Positions 1 through 6,806 of a stretch of DNA of 13,333 bases are shown piece by piece. Source of the stretch: a bacterium (lineage in GTDB: Bacteria > Verrucomicrobiota > Verrucomicrobiia > Opitutales > UBA953). Under the pieces are notes generated by a model. It saw nothing but the letters and a program-made list of their open reading frames with translations. It searched no databases and was not told the DNA's origin. The stretch's first letter is position 1; every line of letters starts with the position of its first letter. The stretch lies in contig RFOO01000009.1 of assembly GCA_009926645.1 (NCBI GenBank), forward strand, positions 1-13,333, written 5' to 3'. The position numbers and the translations under genes are program-made.

Positions 1-206
1 GTCCTTTACCCAAGGAATTCCACTCTTGTAGAGGTATAGTAAAACAAAAAACGCTATGGGTGAAGCGATGGGAACGAGGCCATAATCGGGCATGCATTAC
101 TTTGGCCTCATAGAGTCTTACCATATGTGTAAATTGACGGTAAACTTATCGAGCGCAAGCCCCTCCCCAAACTTGCACATTTCTTTAGATGTCTTAAAAC
201 AGGTTT

Positions 207-1502
207 GTGAATTCCGCGCCCCCCGACCTGATTTATCTTTTGCCAATGGGTTTTGCGGTTCTTGCCTTATTCATGGGTTTGAGTGCGGGTCGGAAGCGTA
301 GGCTTTTAGATGATACGCCCTTAAGTAAAACATTAGGTGTTTTTGTCGGTGAGGTAGAATTACAAGGAATCTGTGTTACGACTAACCCTATCCGAGCCCT
401 TTTTTCTAAGTGCCAATGTGTGATTTATGATTGGGAAATTCACGAGGAATGGGAGCGATGGGTGACGGTTACTTATACCGATAATGAGGGGCGACGCCGG
501 ACTCGCCGCGAAAAGCGTCAAGGGTGGGAGGCTATTGCTGGTAAAAATTATTGGCAGGGTTTTTATATTAAAGATGAGTATGGTTATGTCTGGGTTCACC
601 CGGACGGGGCTACGTTAGATCGGCAACTTTTGTTCGATGAGTATACTGAACGAGGAACGGCCCTTTATGCCATGGGACCTCGTGCTGAGATTTCCGATTC
701 AACGGGAAGACGTCGATTTAAGGAGACGGGATTGGCCGTTGGCACCTCTTTATTCGTTCGCGGTCGCGCGAGCGAGCGCCCTGATATTGTCGCTCCTCAG
801 ATTGTGCAGGATGAACGTGCGGAAATGTTTTTAATCAGCACTCGCTCAGAAAAAGCGATCAGCCAAGGTAAAGCGACAGCCTATTTTGTCTGGCATGTTT
901 TAGGCTTAATGGCAGGAATCTTTAGTGGTCTAGCCTTTGGTTTAGGCAAAGCCTCTAGCACGGGAGATAATGTGCCTCTCTATGCACTCTGTGGCGGGCT
1001 GATTTACGGTCTGGCTTGGCTGATTGGCTGGATTTGGATGGTATTCAACAGCTTGATTGGCCTGCGCAATCGCGTGCGCCAAGCTCAGTCTTTGATTGAT
1101 GTGCAGGTTAAACGTCGTGCGGACCTCATTCCGCCACTGATTGCCTGCCTGCAAGGTTTACGTCAGCATGAGTCGGAGGTGCAAGTGGCGGTAACGCAAC
1201 TTCGGTCGCAGGCTGGATTGCTCTCGGGAATTACGGCTGTTTCTTCAACGGTGATGGCTGTTGCGGAGCAGTACCCAGTCTTAATGGCTAATCAATCTTT
1301 CCAATCATTGTCCAAAAATATTAAAGAAACCGAGGATCGAATCGCGTTAGCCCGTAACTATGCTAACGACATCACGACTTTTTATAATACGCGCCTCACG
1401 CGCATTCCTGATTGTTATGTGGCACAATTAGTCCAAATGACGCCAGAACCATTGTTTATGGCTAAAGGTTTTGAGCAAAAAGTAATACCGGTCGGATTTT
1501 AA
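207..1502 (+). CDS. Membrane protein fusing a GIDE-like domain to a LemA domain
   Basis: The 431-residue protein begins at a GTG codon. Starting there keeps a complete first membrane helix (about residues 8-27); the in-frame ATG at 246 would cut into it. Residues about 35-225 resemble the GIDE domain known from MUL1-type E3 ligases and their prokaryotic relatives: a short linker, then a beta-rich segment with a CVIYDWEIHEEWER stretch and a WVHPDGA turn. No RING finger follows, so ubiquitin ligase activity is not implied. Two more hydrophobic segments lie at about 224-247 and 256-286. From residue 281 a LemA domain is clear: NSLIGLRNRVRQAQSLIDVQ, then KRRADLIPPLI and QHE, and later YPVLMAN and ARNYAND. 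LemA proteins are helical membrane-anchored proteins of poorly known function. The stop shares four bases with the converging gene's stop. The domain calls are firm; the function is unknown. Confidence 0.85.
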   Translation: MNSAPPDLIYLLPMGFAVLALFMGLSAGRKRRLLDDTPLSKTLGVFVGEVELQGICVTTNPIRALFSKCQCVIYDWEIHEEWERWVTVTYTDNEGRRRTRREKRQGWEAIAGKNYWQGFYIKDEYGYVWVHPDGATLDRQLLFDEYTERGTALYAMGPRAEISDSTGRRRFKETGLAVGTSLFVRGRASERPDIVAPQIVQDERAEMFLISTRSEKAISQGKATAYFVWHVLGLMAGIFSGLAFGLGKASSTGDNVPLYALCGGLIYGLAWLIGWIWMVFNSLIGLRNRVRQAQSLIDVQVKRRADLIPPLIACLQGLRQHESEVQVAVTQLRSQAGLLSGITAVSSTVMAVAEQYPVLMANQSFQSLSKNIKETEDRIALARNYANDITTFYNTRLTRIPDCYVAQLVQMTPEPLFMAKGFEQKVIPVGF

Positions 1503-2779
1503 CTTTGCTCCCAGGCATCTCGCTTGAGCAGGTAGCTGCATAAGCGGTGGGCTGACCACAATCCGTCTTCGTGAAATCCGTAACGTTGCCAAGCACCGAC
1601 GAAGTGAAGACGAGAGTCTTTTCTTTCGTTTAGTTCCTGTATTTGACCCTGCGCGAGTAATGCTTCCAGAGAAAAGAGAGGGTGCTCAACGGGAATCGTT
1701 TGGATGACTTTGTGGGGGTTAATTTTTTCAGGATGATTAATCGTCACAAAAAATTGGCCAAGAGGAGTGAGGCCTTGCAGGGCATTCATCCAATAATGCG
1801 TGGATGTTTTTGTTTCTCCATTTTTAGTCCAAGTTTGATAATTCCAGGCTGACCACGCCAAGCGCTTTTGTGGCATAGGACTTTCGTCAGTATGAACCGT
1901 GGCAATGTTTTGATTATAACGAAATGATCCCAGAATTGCTTTTTCTCTCTCATCTGCATCGCTTAGCAGGGTGCAACTTTGGTCTGCGTGGCAGGCCATA
2001 ATGACGCGGTCAAAGGTTTCCTCTCCTTTAGACGTTGTGACTGTCACTCCATGACTCGTTCTGCGAATTTGTGTTACGAGTTCACCCAGTCGGTGCTGTG
2101 CAGGACATTGTGAGAGAATAGCCTGAACATACTCACGTGAACCTTGAACCGGGGTGAGCCATTGGTGTTGAGTATTTAATCCCAGAAAGCCGTGGTTATA
2201 GAAAAAACGCATCAACTTAGCCGCAGGGAAGGCGAGCATTTTTTCAGGCGGTGTCGACCACACCGCTGAACTCATGGGGATGAGATAAAGATTTAGAAAA
2301 TCCTCTCCAAAATTATTTTGAATGCACCATTCTTGCAGCGAAGCTTTTTCTGCCGCGGGAGTTTGCCATGCGTTTTGTGCAAGTTTGTTAAATCGGTTGA
2401 TTTGCCAGAGTAATTTCCAGAAGCGAGGACGCAGTAAATTGCGTCTTTGGGCAAAGAGATGGTTGAGGGAAGACCCGCACCATTCTAGCCCCGAAGGGTC
2501 GTGCCGCACCGAGAAGGACATCGGAGCTTTTTTCCAGCGGATACCGAGATTTTGAAAAAGTCGGCAGAGCATTGGATAAGTCACTTCATTAAAAACCATG
2601 AAGCCTGTATCCATCGGTAGTTTCTTTCCCGTGGTTGGCTCAGACACGTCGATGGTGTGGGCGTGCCCTCCTGGACGCAGGTTGGAATCAAAGAGGGTTA
2701 TCTCGTAGTTCTTACTAAGAAAATAAAGGCAGCCCAGCCCGCTTACGCCCGAGCCGATAATCGCGATTCGTTCACGCAC
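1499..2779 (-). CDS. NAD(P)/FAD-dependent oxidoreductase (COG2907-like amine oxidase fold)
   Basis: This 426-residue protein starts at GTG. It opens with a Rossmann dinucleotide-binding motif, GSGVSG at residues 9-14, an acidic residue at the end of the second strand (LFDSN), and the RPGGHAHT motif typical of flavin amine oxidase and phytoene desaturase-like enzymes. The overall pattern (MDTGFMVFNEVTYPML, then LEWCGSS, and near the C-terminus FVGAWQRYGFHEDGLWSA) matches the COG2907 group. Members often sit next to cyclopropane fatty acid synthase or other lipid-modifying genes, so a role in modifying membrane lipid acyl chains is likely but unproven. The start codon lies inside the end of the upstream desaturase gene (8-nt overlap), which suggests translational coupling. 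The stop overlaps that of the converging LemA gene. The family call is confident; the substrate is unknown. Confidence 0.85.
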   Translation of the reverse strand: MRERIAIIGSGVSGLGCLYFLSKNYEITLFDSNLRPGGHAHTIDVSEPTTGKKLPMDTGFMVFNEVTYPMLCRLFQNLGIRWKKAPMSFSVRHDPSGLEWCGSSLNHLFAQRRNLLRPRFWKLLWQINRFNKLAQNAWQTPAAEKASLQEWCIQNNFGEDFLNLYLIPMSSAVWSTPPEKMLAFPAAKLMRFFYNHGFLGLNTQHQWLTPVQGSREYVQAILSQCPAQHRLGELVTQIRRTSHGVTVTTSKGEETFDRVIMACHADQSCTLLSDADEREKAILGSFRYNQNIATVHTDESPMPQKRLAWSAWNYQTWTKNGETKTSTHYWMNALQGLTPLGQFFVTINHPEKINPHKVIQTIPVEHPLFSLEALLAQGQIQELNERKDSRLHFVGAWQRYGFHEDGLWSAHRLCSYLLKRDAWEQS

Positions 2780-3700
2780 GATTGCTAGATTCGAGACGAT
2801 TTTTTTCGGCCTCGGCGTAAACAGATTCTGGAACTCCTTTAAGTCCCCAAATAATACCTAACCAGGACATCACTTTTAATAGATAGTAAGTGGGATCAAA
2901 CTCCCACCAATAAAAGCCCTGCTTGGTGGTTGCCTGATAGCGGTGGTGATTATTGTGCCATCCCTCACCGAGGGTGATGAGAGTTAAGAGGAATGAATTA
3001 CGTGATTCGTCTTCCGTGGTTTTAAATCGTTTGCTTCCGAAGACGTGAGCCAGAGAATTGATGCAAGAGGTGCCGTGAAAGAGAACGGTGGTAGAGATAA
3101 AGAATCCCCAAACTAATAATTGTGCTCCCGAGGTTGAGTAACCCCTGCTTTCTAGAAAAGCTCCCAGTCCATAGAGGCTAGTGGCAAATAAGGCAGGGAC
3201 TAAGGTGTCGAAGCGATTGAGAAAAACCAATTCGGGATATTTCGCTAAATCAGGGATTTTTGAATAATCCGTCGGAAAATTCTTCTGACTCGTTATCCAG
3301 CCGATGTGACTCCACCAAAAACCATCAACCACAGGTGAGTGTTTATCTTCGGGCTCATCGGAATGTTGGTGATGGTGGCGATGAGCATAATGAATTGGAA
3401 AAAACGTGTCGTGGAGTAAGACTTGTGGGAGAAGTAGCGGTGGAAAAATCCGGTGATGGCGAACATCCGGAAAAAATAAAGTCCGACCGCAAGCCAAACG
3501 GCGAGTGGGCTAGCCCCTACCCAAATGACCCCTAAGCATCCTAGATGGAGAATGATAAAGGGAATGCAGCGTGGCCAGTCGACGGCTTTGGGTGTGTTAC
3601 GTAAGACCTCTGCCCCTTCGGGTAGGTAATCCGAGTCAAACCAGCGGATGAATGACCGAATAAGACCGGTCTTGGGTTTGGCTGAGGCGTTTCCGAGCAT
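2772..3700 (-). pseudogene. Fatty acid (acyl-CoA/acyl-lipid delta-9 type) desaturase, frame-broken
   Basis: The gene would encode a membrane di-iron desaturase that puts a double bond into acyl chains. All three histidine boxes are visible, but not in one frame. The first frame, from the ATG at 3700, carries HRYFSH (box 1) and SYSTTRFFQFIM, then runs into a stop at 3293. The frame ending at 2772 carries HRHHHQHSDEPEDKHSP (box 2), GFWWSHIGWI and GEGWHNNHHRY (box 3). In the family about 20 residues, including a GPLWWAA segment, separate the RxxQF element from box 2. Here only 8 nt do, so about 52 nt appear missing and the frame shifts. A -1 shift near 3398 would give a 309-residue protein still lacking those residues. 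It is either a decayed gene or a sequence/assembly error; recoding is less likely. It overlaps the downstream oxidoreductase start by 8 nt. Confidence 0.8.
3353..3404 (-). other. Slippery heptamer plus hairpin at the desaturase frame break
   Basis: Read on the minus strand, T TTT TTC (3404-3398) lies in phase with the upstream frame as codons TTT-TTC, which is the X XXY YYZ pattern of -1 frameshift sites. After an 11-nt spacer comes an 8-bp perfect inverted repeat, GCTCATCG (3386-3379) and CGATGAGC (3360-3353), with an 18-nt loop. A -1 slip here leads into the exact frame that carries histidine boxes 2 and 3. The arrangement is seen directly. Any function is speculative, because conserved residues remain missing after such a slip. 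Confidence 0.35.
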
Positions 3701-3741
3701 AGTTGAATAGTAAGTAAGCCCTTTTTAATTTCGCAACTGCT

Positions 3742-3769
3742 TTGACCCTTTAGTCTAACTCCCTATCAT
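3742..3769 (+). promoter_or_regulatory. Sigma70-type promoter ahead of the ECF sigma factor gene
   Basis: TTGACC (3742-3747) and TATCAT (3764-3769) are separated by 16 bp. Each matches five of six bases of the housekeeping consensus. The likely transcript start, near 3776, leaves a leader of about 40 nt before the ATG at 3816. The opposite strand of this gap must also hold the desaturase promoter. Confidence 0.5.
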
Positions 3770-3779
3770 GCTTTGATAG
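3763..3779. repeat. Inverted repeat over the -10 region (possible operator)
   Basis: CTATCA and TGATAG form a perfect 6-bp inverted repeat with a 5-bp spacer. It overlaps the -10 hexamer of the proposed promoter and extends past the likely start of transcription. That position would suit a repressor site, but the repeat is short and could be chance. Confidence 0.3.
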
Positions 3780-3815
3780 ACAGATTATTCGCTGAGCAAC
3801 GCCTTCTATTAACCC

Positions 3816-4319
3816 ATGTCCGATGCCCATGCCCATCAAGATTGGCGGGCTTGGTTTGCTGAAAACGGCGCCAGGCTAAAACTGATTGCTCGGCAGTGGA
3901 CGCGTTCGGATGCTGATGCGGATGACGTGGTGCAGGAGGCATTTGTTCGCTTTTGGAAACATCAACGTCACATGCCCGGTAACCCCAATGCCTTGGTTGT
4001 TACCTCGATTCGTCGGGCGGCTCTCGATCTGCTTCGTCGTTCTGATCGACGGACGGCGAGAGAAAAAGCCGTCGCCGCCGATACAGAGACCATCGGTTGG
4101 TTTGAGCCAGAGGCGGATCCGCGATTACAATCGCTGGCCGAATCTTTGGAACTTTTACCTGCGGAACAACGGGAAGTCGTGGTTTTGAAAATTTGGGGTG
4201 AACTCACTTTTGACGAAATTGGGGAACAATTAGCTATTTCACCAAACACCGCAGCCTCTCGGTGGCGCTATGCTATGGAGGCCCTGCGTAAATTAATTAC
4301 AGCACGAACCTATGAATGA
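3816..4319 (+). CDS. ECF-family RNA polymerase sigma factor
   Basis: This 167-residue protein has the two-domain layout and size of extracytoplasmic-function sigma factors. The sigma2 domain covers about residues 10-80, with the region 2.2-like DADDVVQEAFVRFWK at 34-48 that contacts core polymerase, and an SIRRAALDLLRR helix after it. Sigma4 covers about 114-160, with LPAEQREVVVLKIWGELTF and a helix-turn-helix around FDEIGEQLAISPNTAASRWR that would read the -35 element. There is no sigma1.1 or sigma3 domain. The start ATG follows a good promoter candidate. The gene overlaps the next one by 8 nt, so the two products are probably made in balance, as is usual for a sigma factor and its membrane-bound partner. 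Its regulon cannot be read from the window. Confidence 0.92.
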   Translation: MSDAHAHQDWRAWFAENGARLKLIARQWTRSDADADDVVQEAFVRFWKHQRHMPGNPNALVVTSIRRAALDLLRRSDRRTAREKAVAADTETIGWFEPEADPRLQSLAESLELLPAEQREVVVLKIWGELTFDEIGEQLAISPNTAASRWRYAMEALRKLITARTYE

Positions 4320-4734
4320 AGATAACGATCATCTCGAAGCAGCCTTGCGCTCCCTTAAACCGCGAGCCCCAGGGGGTCATGTTGTCGCTGCCCTGCACCG
4401 TGAGTTTGATAAACCAGTAACAGACTCTCGGCCTTGGTTTTTAAAAGCGGGCTTATTATGGGTAGGAGCAATGAGTGTTTGTTTTGTTATTTTTATGGGT
4501 TTCAATTTTACCCGTTCGGGCGCTGTACCCAATTATCGTCTGATTGGAGTTTCTCAATCCGAGCCTAGCCTGGATCTTTTTAATCCCATACAATTAAAGG
4601 ATGGAACTTATGCACGTCCAGTGCGCGTGCATTGGGATCGCTCTGCGCAATGGGAAGATGCCTCCACGCAGACTCGACTAATCCATTATCAGCCCGAAGA
4701 AAAACTCGCTCTGATACCCCTCGAAATTTTTTAA
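4312..4734 (+). CDS. Single-pass membrane protein, probable anti-sigma factor
   Basis: The 140-residue protein has a short charged N-terminus (LEAALRSLKPRAPGGH at about 8-23), one membrane helix at about residues 44-66 (GLLWVGAMSVCFVIFMGF), and an outer region of about 70 residues without cysteines. The start lies 8 nt inside the sigma factor gene. Position, size and topology fit an anti-sigma factor that holds the ECF factor at the membrane. However, there is no zinc-binding HxxxCxxC motif of the ZAS class, and the cytoplasmic part is short, so the call rests mainly on gene order. The C-terminal region (TYARPVRVHWDRS, then LIHYQPEEKLALIPLEIF) is not a domain I recognise. Confidence 0.6.
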   Translation: MNEDNDHLEAALRSLKPRAPGGHVVAALHREFDKPVTDSRPWFLKAGLLWVGAMSVCFVIFMGFNFTRSGAVPNYRLIGVSQSEPSLDLFNPIQLKDGTYARPVRVHWDRSAQWEDASTQTRLIHYQPEEKLALIPLEIF

Positions 4735-4768
4735 ACAGATTTTTATTTCCACAACGCTCTTAATTAAG

Positions 4769-5812
4769 ATGAAATTATTACGCCCACTTTCTCTCTCTTT
4801 TTTAATCAGTGCCACAATGTTGAGCCCAGTTTGGGCCAAGTCGGAATCAGCTGATCAGTCATCGGCTAAAGTTGCAGTCAAAACGACCAGCGCTTATGCG
4901 GGTATCGCCCCCTTGCCTTTGACTGAAAATGCACGTCGGGAAGTTTTACAAACAGAAATTGCCCCAGGAGTGGGTGTTTTAGTTGGCTTTATTGATCCCC
5001 AAGGGCCAGCCGTCGATCAGTTGGAAGTGAATGATGTCATTACTCACTTTGACGACCAAGTCTTGGTAAACGTCGATCAGTTTCGCACTTTGGTGCGTAT
5101 GCATCAACCCAATGATGTGGTAAAATTGAAAGTGGTGCGTGGTAATGAAGTGAAATCAGTGGATTTTAAATTAGGAGTGAAAACTTCGGCAATTAATCAA
5201 ACAGCACCGCCACAATTACCTGCTCAATCTTCCAAAGCCTCTCCCGTAAAGCCATCGGAGGATGAGCCCATTTCGCCTGGTGTACGCATCACAATCAACG
5301 GACAAACATTTGATTTAGGTGCAGCTCCGCTTTGGTCTCATCCAGGCATGCCCCCAGAGATTGCTCGTCAATTTGAGGAGATGAGTCGTCGCGGTGAAGA
5401 GTTACGTCGTCGTTCGATGATGGCACCTCCTCCTGATTTGCAGAACCAAGAGAAGCCGGCAGAAGGCTCTATAGTGCCGACGCCACAAACGCAGTCGAAG
5501 TCATTTTCTTTTCAATGGGGTGCTGGTGATGGTGCTTCGCTTACATCGAGTAGCGTCGCGACCGATCAGCAAGGCTCGGTTTCTTTGAAGCAGAGTAAAG
5601 GTAAGAAGTACGCAATTATTCAAGATGCTGCGGGGAAGGTATTGTTTGCCGGCGATGTCACGACTGAAGAAAGTCGTGCTCAGTTAAGCGACTTTTTAAG
5701 AAGCCGTTTAAAATTAGTGGAAACAGGTAATTTTACCATCCGCGGTTCTGGAGAAGGTTCTCCCGCGGAGAACTCTCCACCCCCACCCCGTGACCCTAAA
5801 GAGGGGGCCTGA
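4769..5812 (+). CDS. Secreted PDZ-domain protein
   Basis: This 347-residue protein begins with a signal peptide (positive MKLLRP, hydrophobic core, likely cut after VWA at residue 23). Residues about 45-137 form one PDZ domain: VGVLVGFIDPQGPAVDQLEV, then NDVITHFDDQ and VVKLKVVRGNEVKSVDF, as in the peptide-binding domains of DegP-type proteins. No trypsin-like or other peptidase domain is present, so it would bind rather than cut. The rest is rich in Pro, Ser, Gln and Arg, with an arginine-rich stretch (EMSRRGEELRRRS) and a proline-rich C-terminus. It lies 34 nt after the probable anti-sigma gene. This suggests a periplasmic partner that senses misfolded proteins or helps signal to the sigma factor; that role is inferred from context only. 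Confidence 0.75.
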   Translation: MKLLRPLSLSFLISATMLSPVWAKSESADQSSAKVAVKTTSAYAGIAPLPLTENARREVLQTEIAPGVGVLVGFIDPQGPAVDQLEVNDVITHFDDQVLVNVDQFRTLVRMHQPNDVVKLKVVRGNEVKSVDFKLGVKTSAINQTAPPQLPAQSSKASPVKPSEDEPISPGVRITINGQTFDLGAAPLWSHPGMPPEIARQFEEMSRRGEELRRRSMMAPPPDLQNQEKPAEGSIVPTPQTQSKSFSFQWGAGDGASLTSSSVATDQQGSVSLKQSKGKKYAIIQDAAGKVLFAGDVTTEESRAQLSDFLRSRLKLVETGNFTIRGSGEGSPAENSPPPPRDPKEGA

Positions 5813-5835
5813 TCAGTTTTTCTTGTTAGGGGCTG

Positions 5836-5871
5836 ATGGGAGTTTGCCTTAGGCAGATTTTTATGTCCCAT
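5836..5871 (+). terminator. Weak nested hairpins after the PDZ gene
   Basis: TGCC-TTA-GGCA (5845-5855) is followed by GATTTTTA, which resembles a very weak intrinsic terminator. It sits inside a larger inverted repeat, ATGGGA (5836-5841) with TCCCAT (5866-5871), just ahead of the next start codon. It might act as a partial terminator or influence translation of the DUF420 gene. The stems are short, so confidence is low. Confidence 0.25.
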
Positions 5872-5879
5872 TAGGGTGC

Positions 5880-6341
5880 ATGGATATCACGGCTCTTCTC
5901 TCGCGTTCGGTAGCGACTTTGAATGCTCTAGCGACCCTTTTTCTTTTGATTGGGTTTTTCCGTATTCGTCGTGGCGATCGTGTCGGCCACGGTAGAGCGA
6001 TGGGCACCGCTGTGATTGTTTCGGCTTTATTTTTAACCGTTTATTTAGCCTCAAAAGTCCATCTTTGGCTAGCGTATGGGAAATCGAACATCATTTATAT
6101 TGGTGCTTACAAGGCTCTCTATTACTGGATTTTGATTCCTCATGTCCTTTTAGCGATTCTGGTTACGCCCTTTGTGATTCGCGCGGTGTGGCTAGCCCGA
6201 TCCAATCGTCTCGAGGAGCACAAGCGTTTAGTCCGATGGGTTTTCCCAGTTTGGCTTTATGTTTCAATCACAGGTGTCGTCGTTTGGGCTTTTATGGAGT
6301 TTAGTGGTTCCATTGCTGCCGTTGGTGCAACCGTTCGCTAA
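5880..6341 (+). CDS. DUF420-family membrane protein
   Basis: The 153-residue protein is almost entirely hydrophobic with about four membrane helices (residues about 10-28, 42-62, 80-102 and 118-140). It shows the spaced conserved positions of the DUF420 (YozB-like) family: N15, H37 in RVGHGRAM, S48 and FLTVY, H61, H88 in LIPHVLLA, EEHKRLVRW around H114, and a closing PVWLYVSITGVVVW. The intramembrane histidines suggest a metal or haem site. Relatives often lie near cytochrome oxidase assembly genes, but none is next to it here. A short AGGG element lies just before the ATG. The family assignment is strong; the function is not known. Confidence 0.82.
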   Translation: MDITALLSRSVATLNALATLFLLIGFFRIRRGDRVGHGRAMGTAVIVSALFLTVYLASKVHLWLAYGKSNIIYIGAYKALYYWILIPHVLLAILVTPFVIRAVWLARSNRLEEHKRLVRWVFPVWLYVSITGVVVWAFMEFSGSIAAVGATVR

Positions 6342-6389
6342 TCCGATTTTCGCCTCGCTCATTCTGCCTCGCTTGATTTGATTGGGCTT

Positions 6390-6761
6390 ATGGATTTTGA
6401 AGGAACAGAAAGCCCGGCTAATCCCCAGACGGAAAAATTCTTAGTCTGGGTCAGTGTGCTTTTATTTTTAGGAGTCTTGGGTTTTGTCTATTCTACCTAT
6501 CAATCCGAGCAGGAACGTTTGGCGGCATTGCAAGCCAATGAGGAGCAGAAAGAAAAAAACTTTAATTCTTTAGAGCGACAACGCGAGCAAACCGCCCGAT
6601 ACATTGACCGTTTTTCTCGTGATCCTGAATTTGTGCGTGATCAAGCGCGGGAGCGTTTAGGCGTAGCTGAAGAAGGGGAGGTAGTTATCCGTGTTGATGG
6701 AGCTTCCTCCTTATCACAGCCCGCCCCTGCTAATTCTCCTGCAAAACCTGCCTCGCCTTAA
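6390..6761 (+). CDS. FtsB/DivIC-like septum formation initiator protein
   Basis: I place the start at the ATG at 6390 (123 residues); an in-frame TTG at 6378 would add four residues. A short cytoplasmic N-terminus leads to one membrane helix at about 16-36 (FLVWVSVLLFLGVLGFVY), then a charged coiled coil at about 37-70. Next comes the conserved DivIC/FtsB element RDPEFVRDQARERLG with the following GEVVIRV. In other bacteria these small bitopic proteins pair with FtsL through the coiled coil and help trigger septal peptidoglycan synthesis at midcell. The tail is a Pro/Ala/Ser-rich stretch. It lies 48 nt after the DUF420 gene and 45 nt before argH, so it probably shares their transcript. Confidence 0.78.
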   Translation: MDFEGTESPANPQTEKFLVWVSVLLFLGVLGFVYSTYQSEQERLAALQANEEQKEKNFNSLERQREQTARYIDRFSRDPEFVRDQARERLGVAEEGEVVIRVDGASSLSQPAPANSPAKPASP

Positions 6762-6806
6762 CTATCCTTGCTTGCCTGCGGGGTGAGAGTTGGGCATTGC
6801 ATAGTT

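Noticed and set aside
134..146. TTGACG as a -35 box for the GIDE-LemA gene
   Set aside because: No acceptable -10 hexamer lies 16-18 bp downstream. I see nothing else supportable in bases 1-206.
92..301. Short open frame ahead of the GIDE-LemA gene
   Set aside because: It overlaps the real gene in another frame, has no family resemblance, and its residue composition is not protein-like.
4769..5812. DegP/HtrA-type protease
   Set aside because: Only a PDZ domain is present; there is no trypsin-like domain or GNSGG motif.
6768..6806. TTG start for argH
   Set aside because: The extra 13 residues have no counterpart at the usual ArgH N-terminus. The ATG at 6807 fits the family length.
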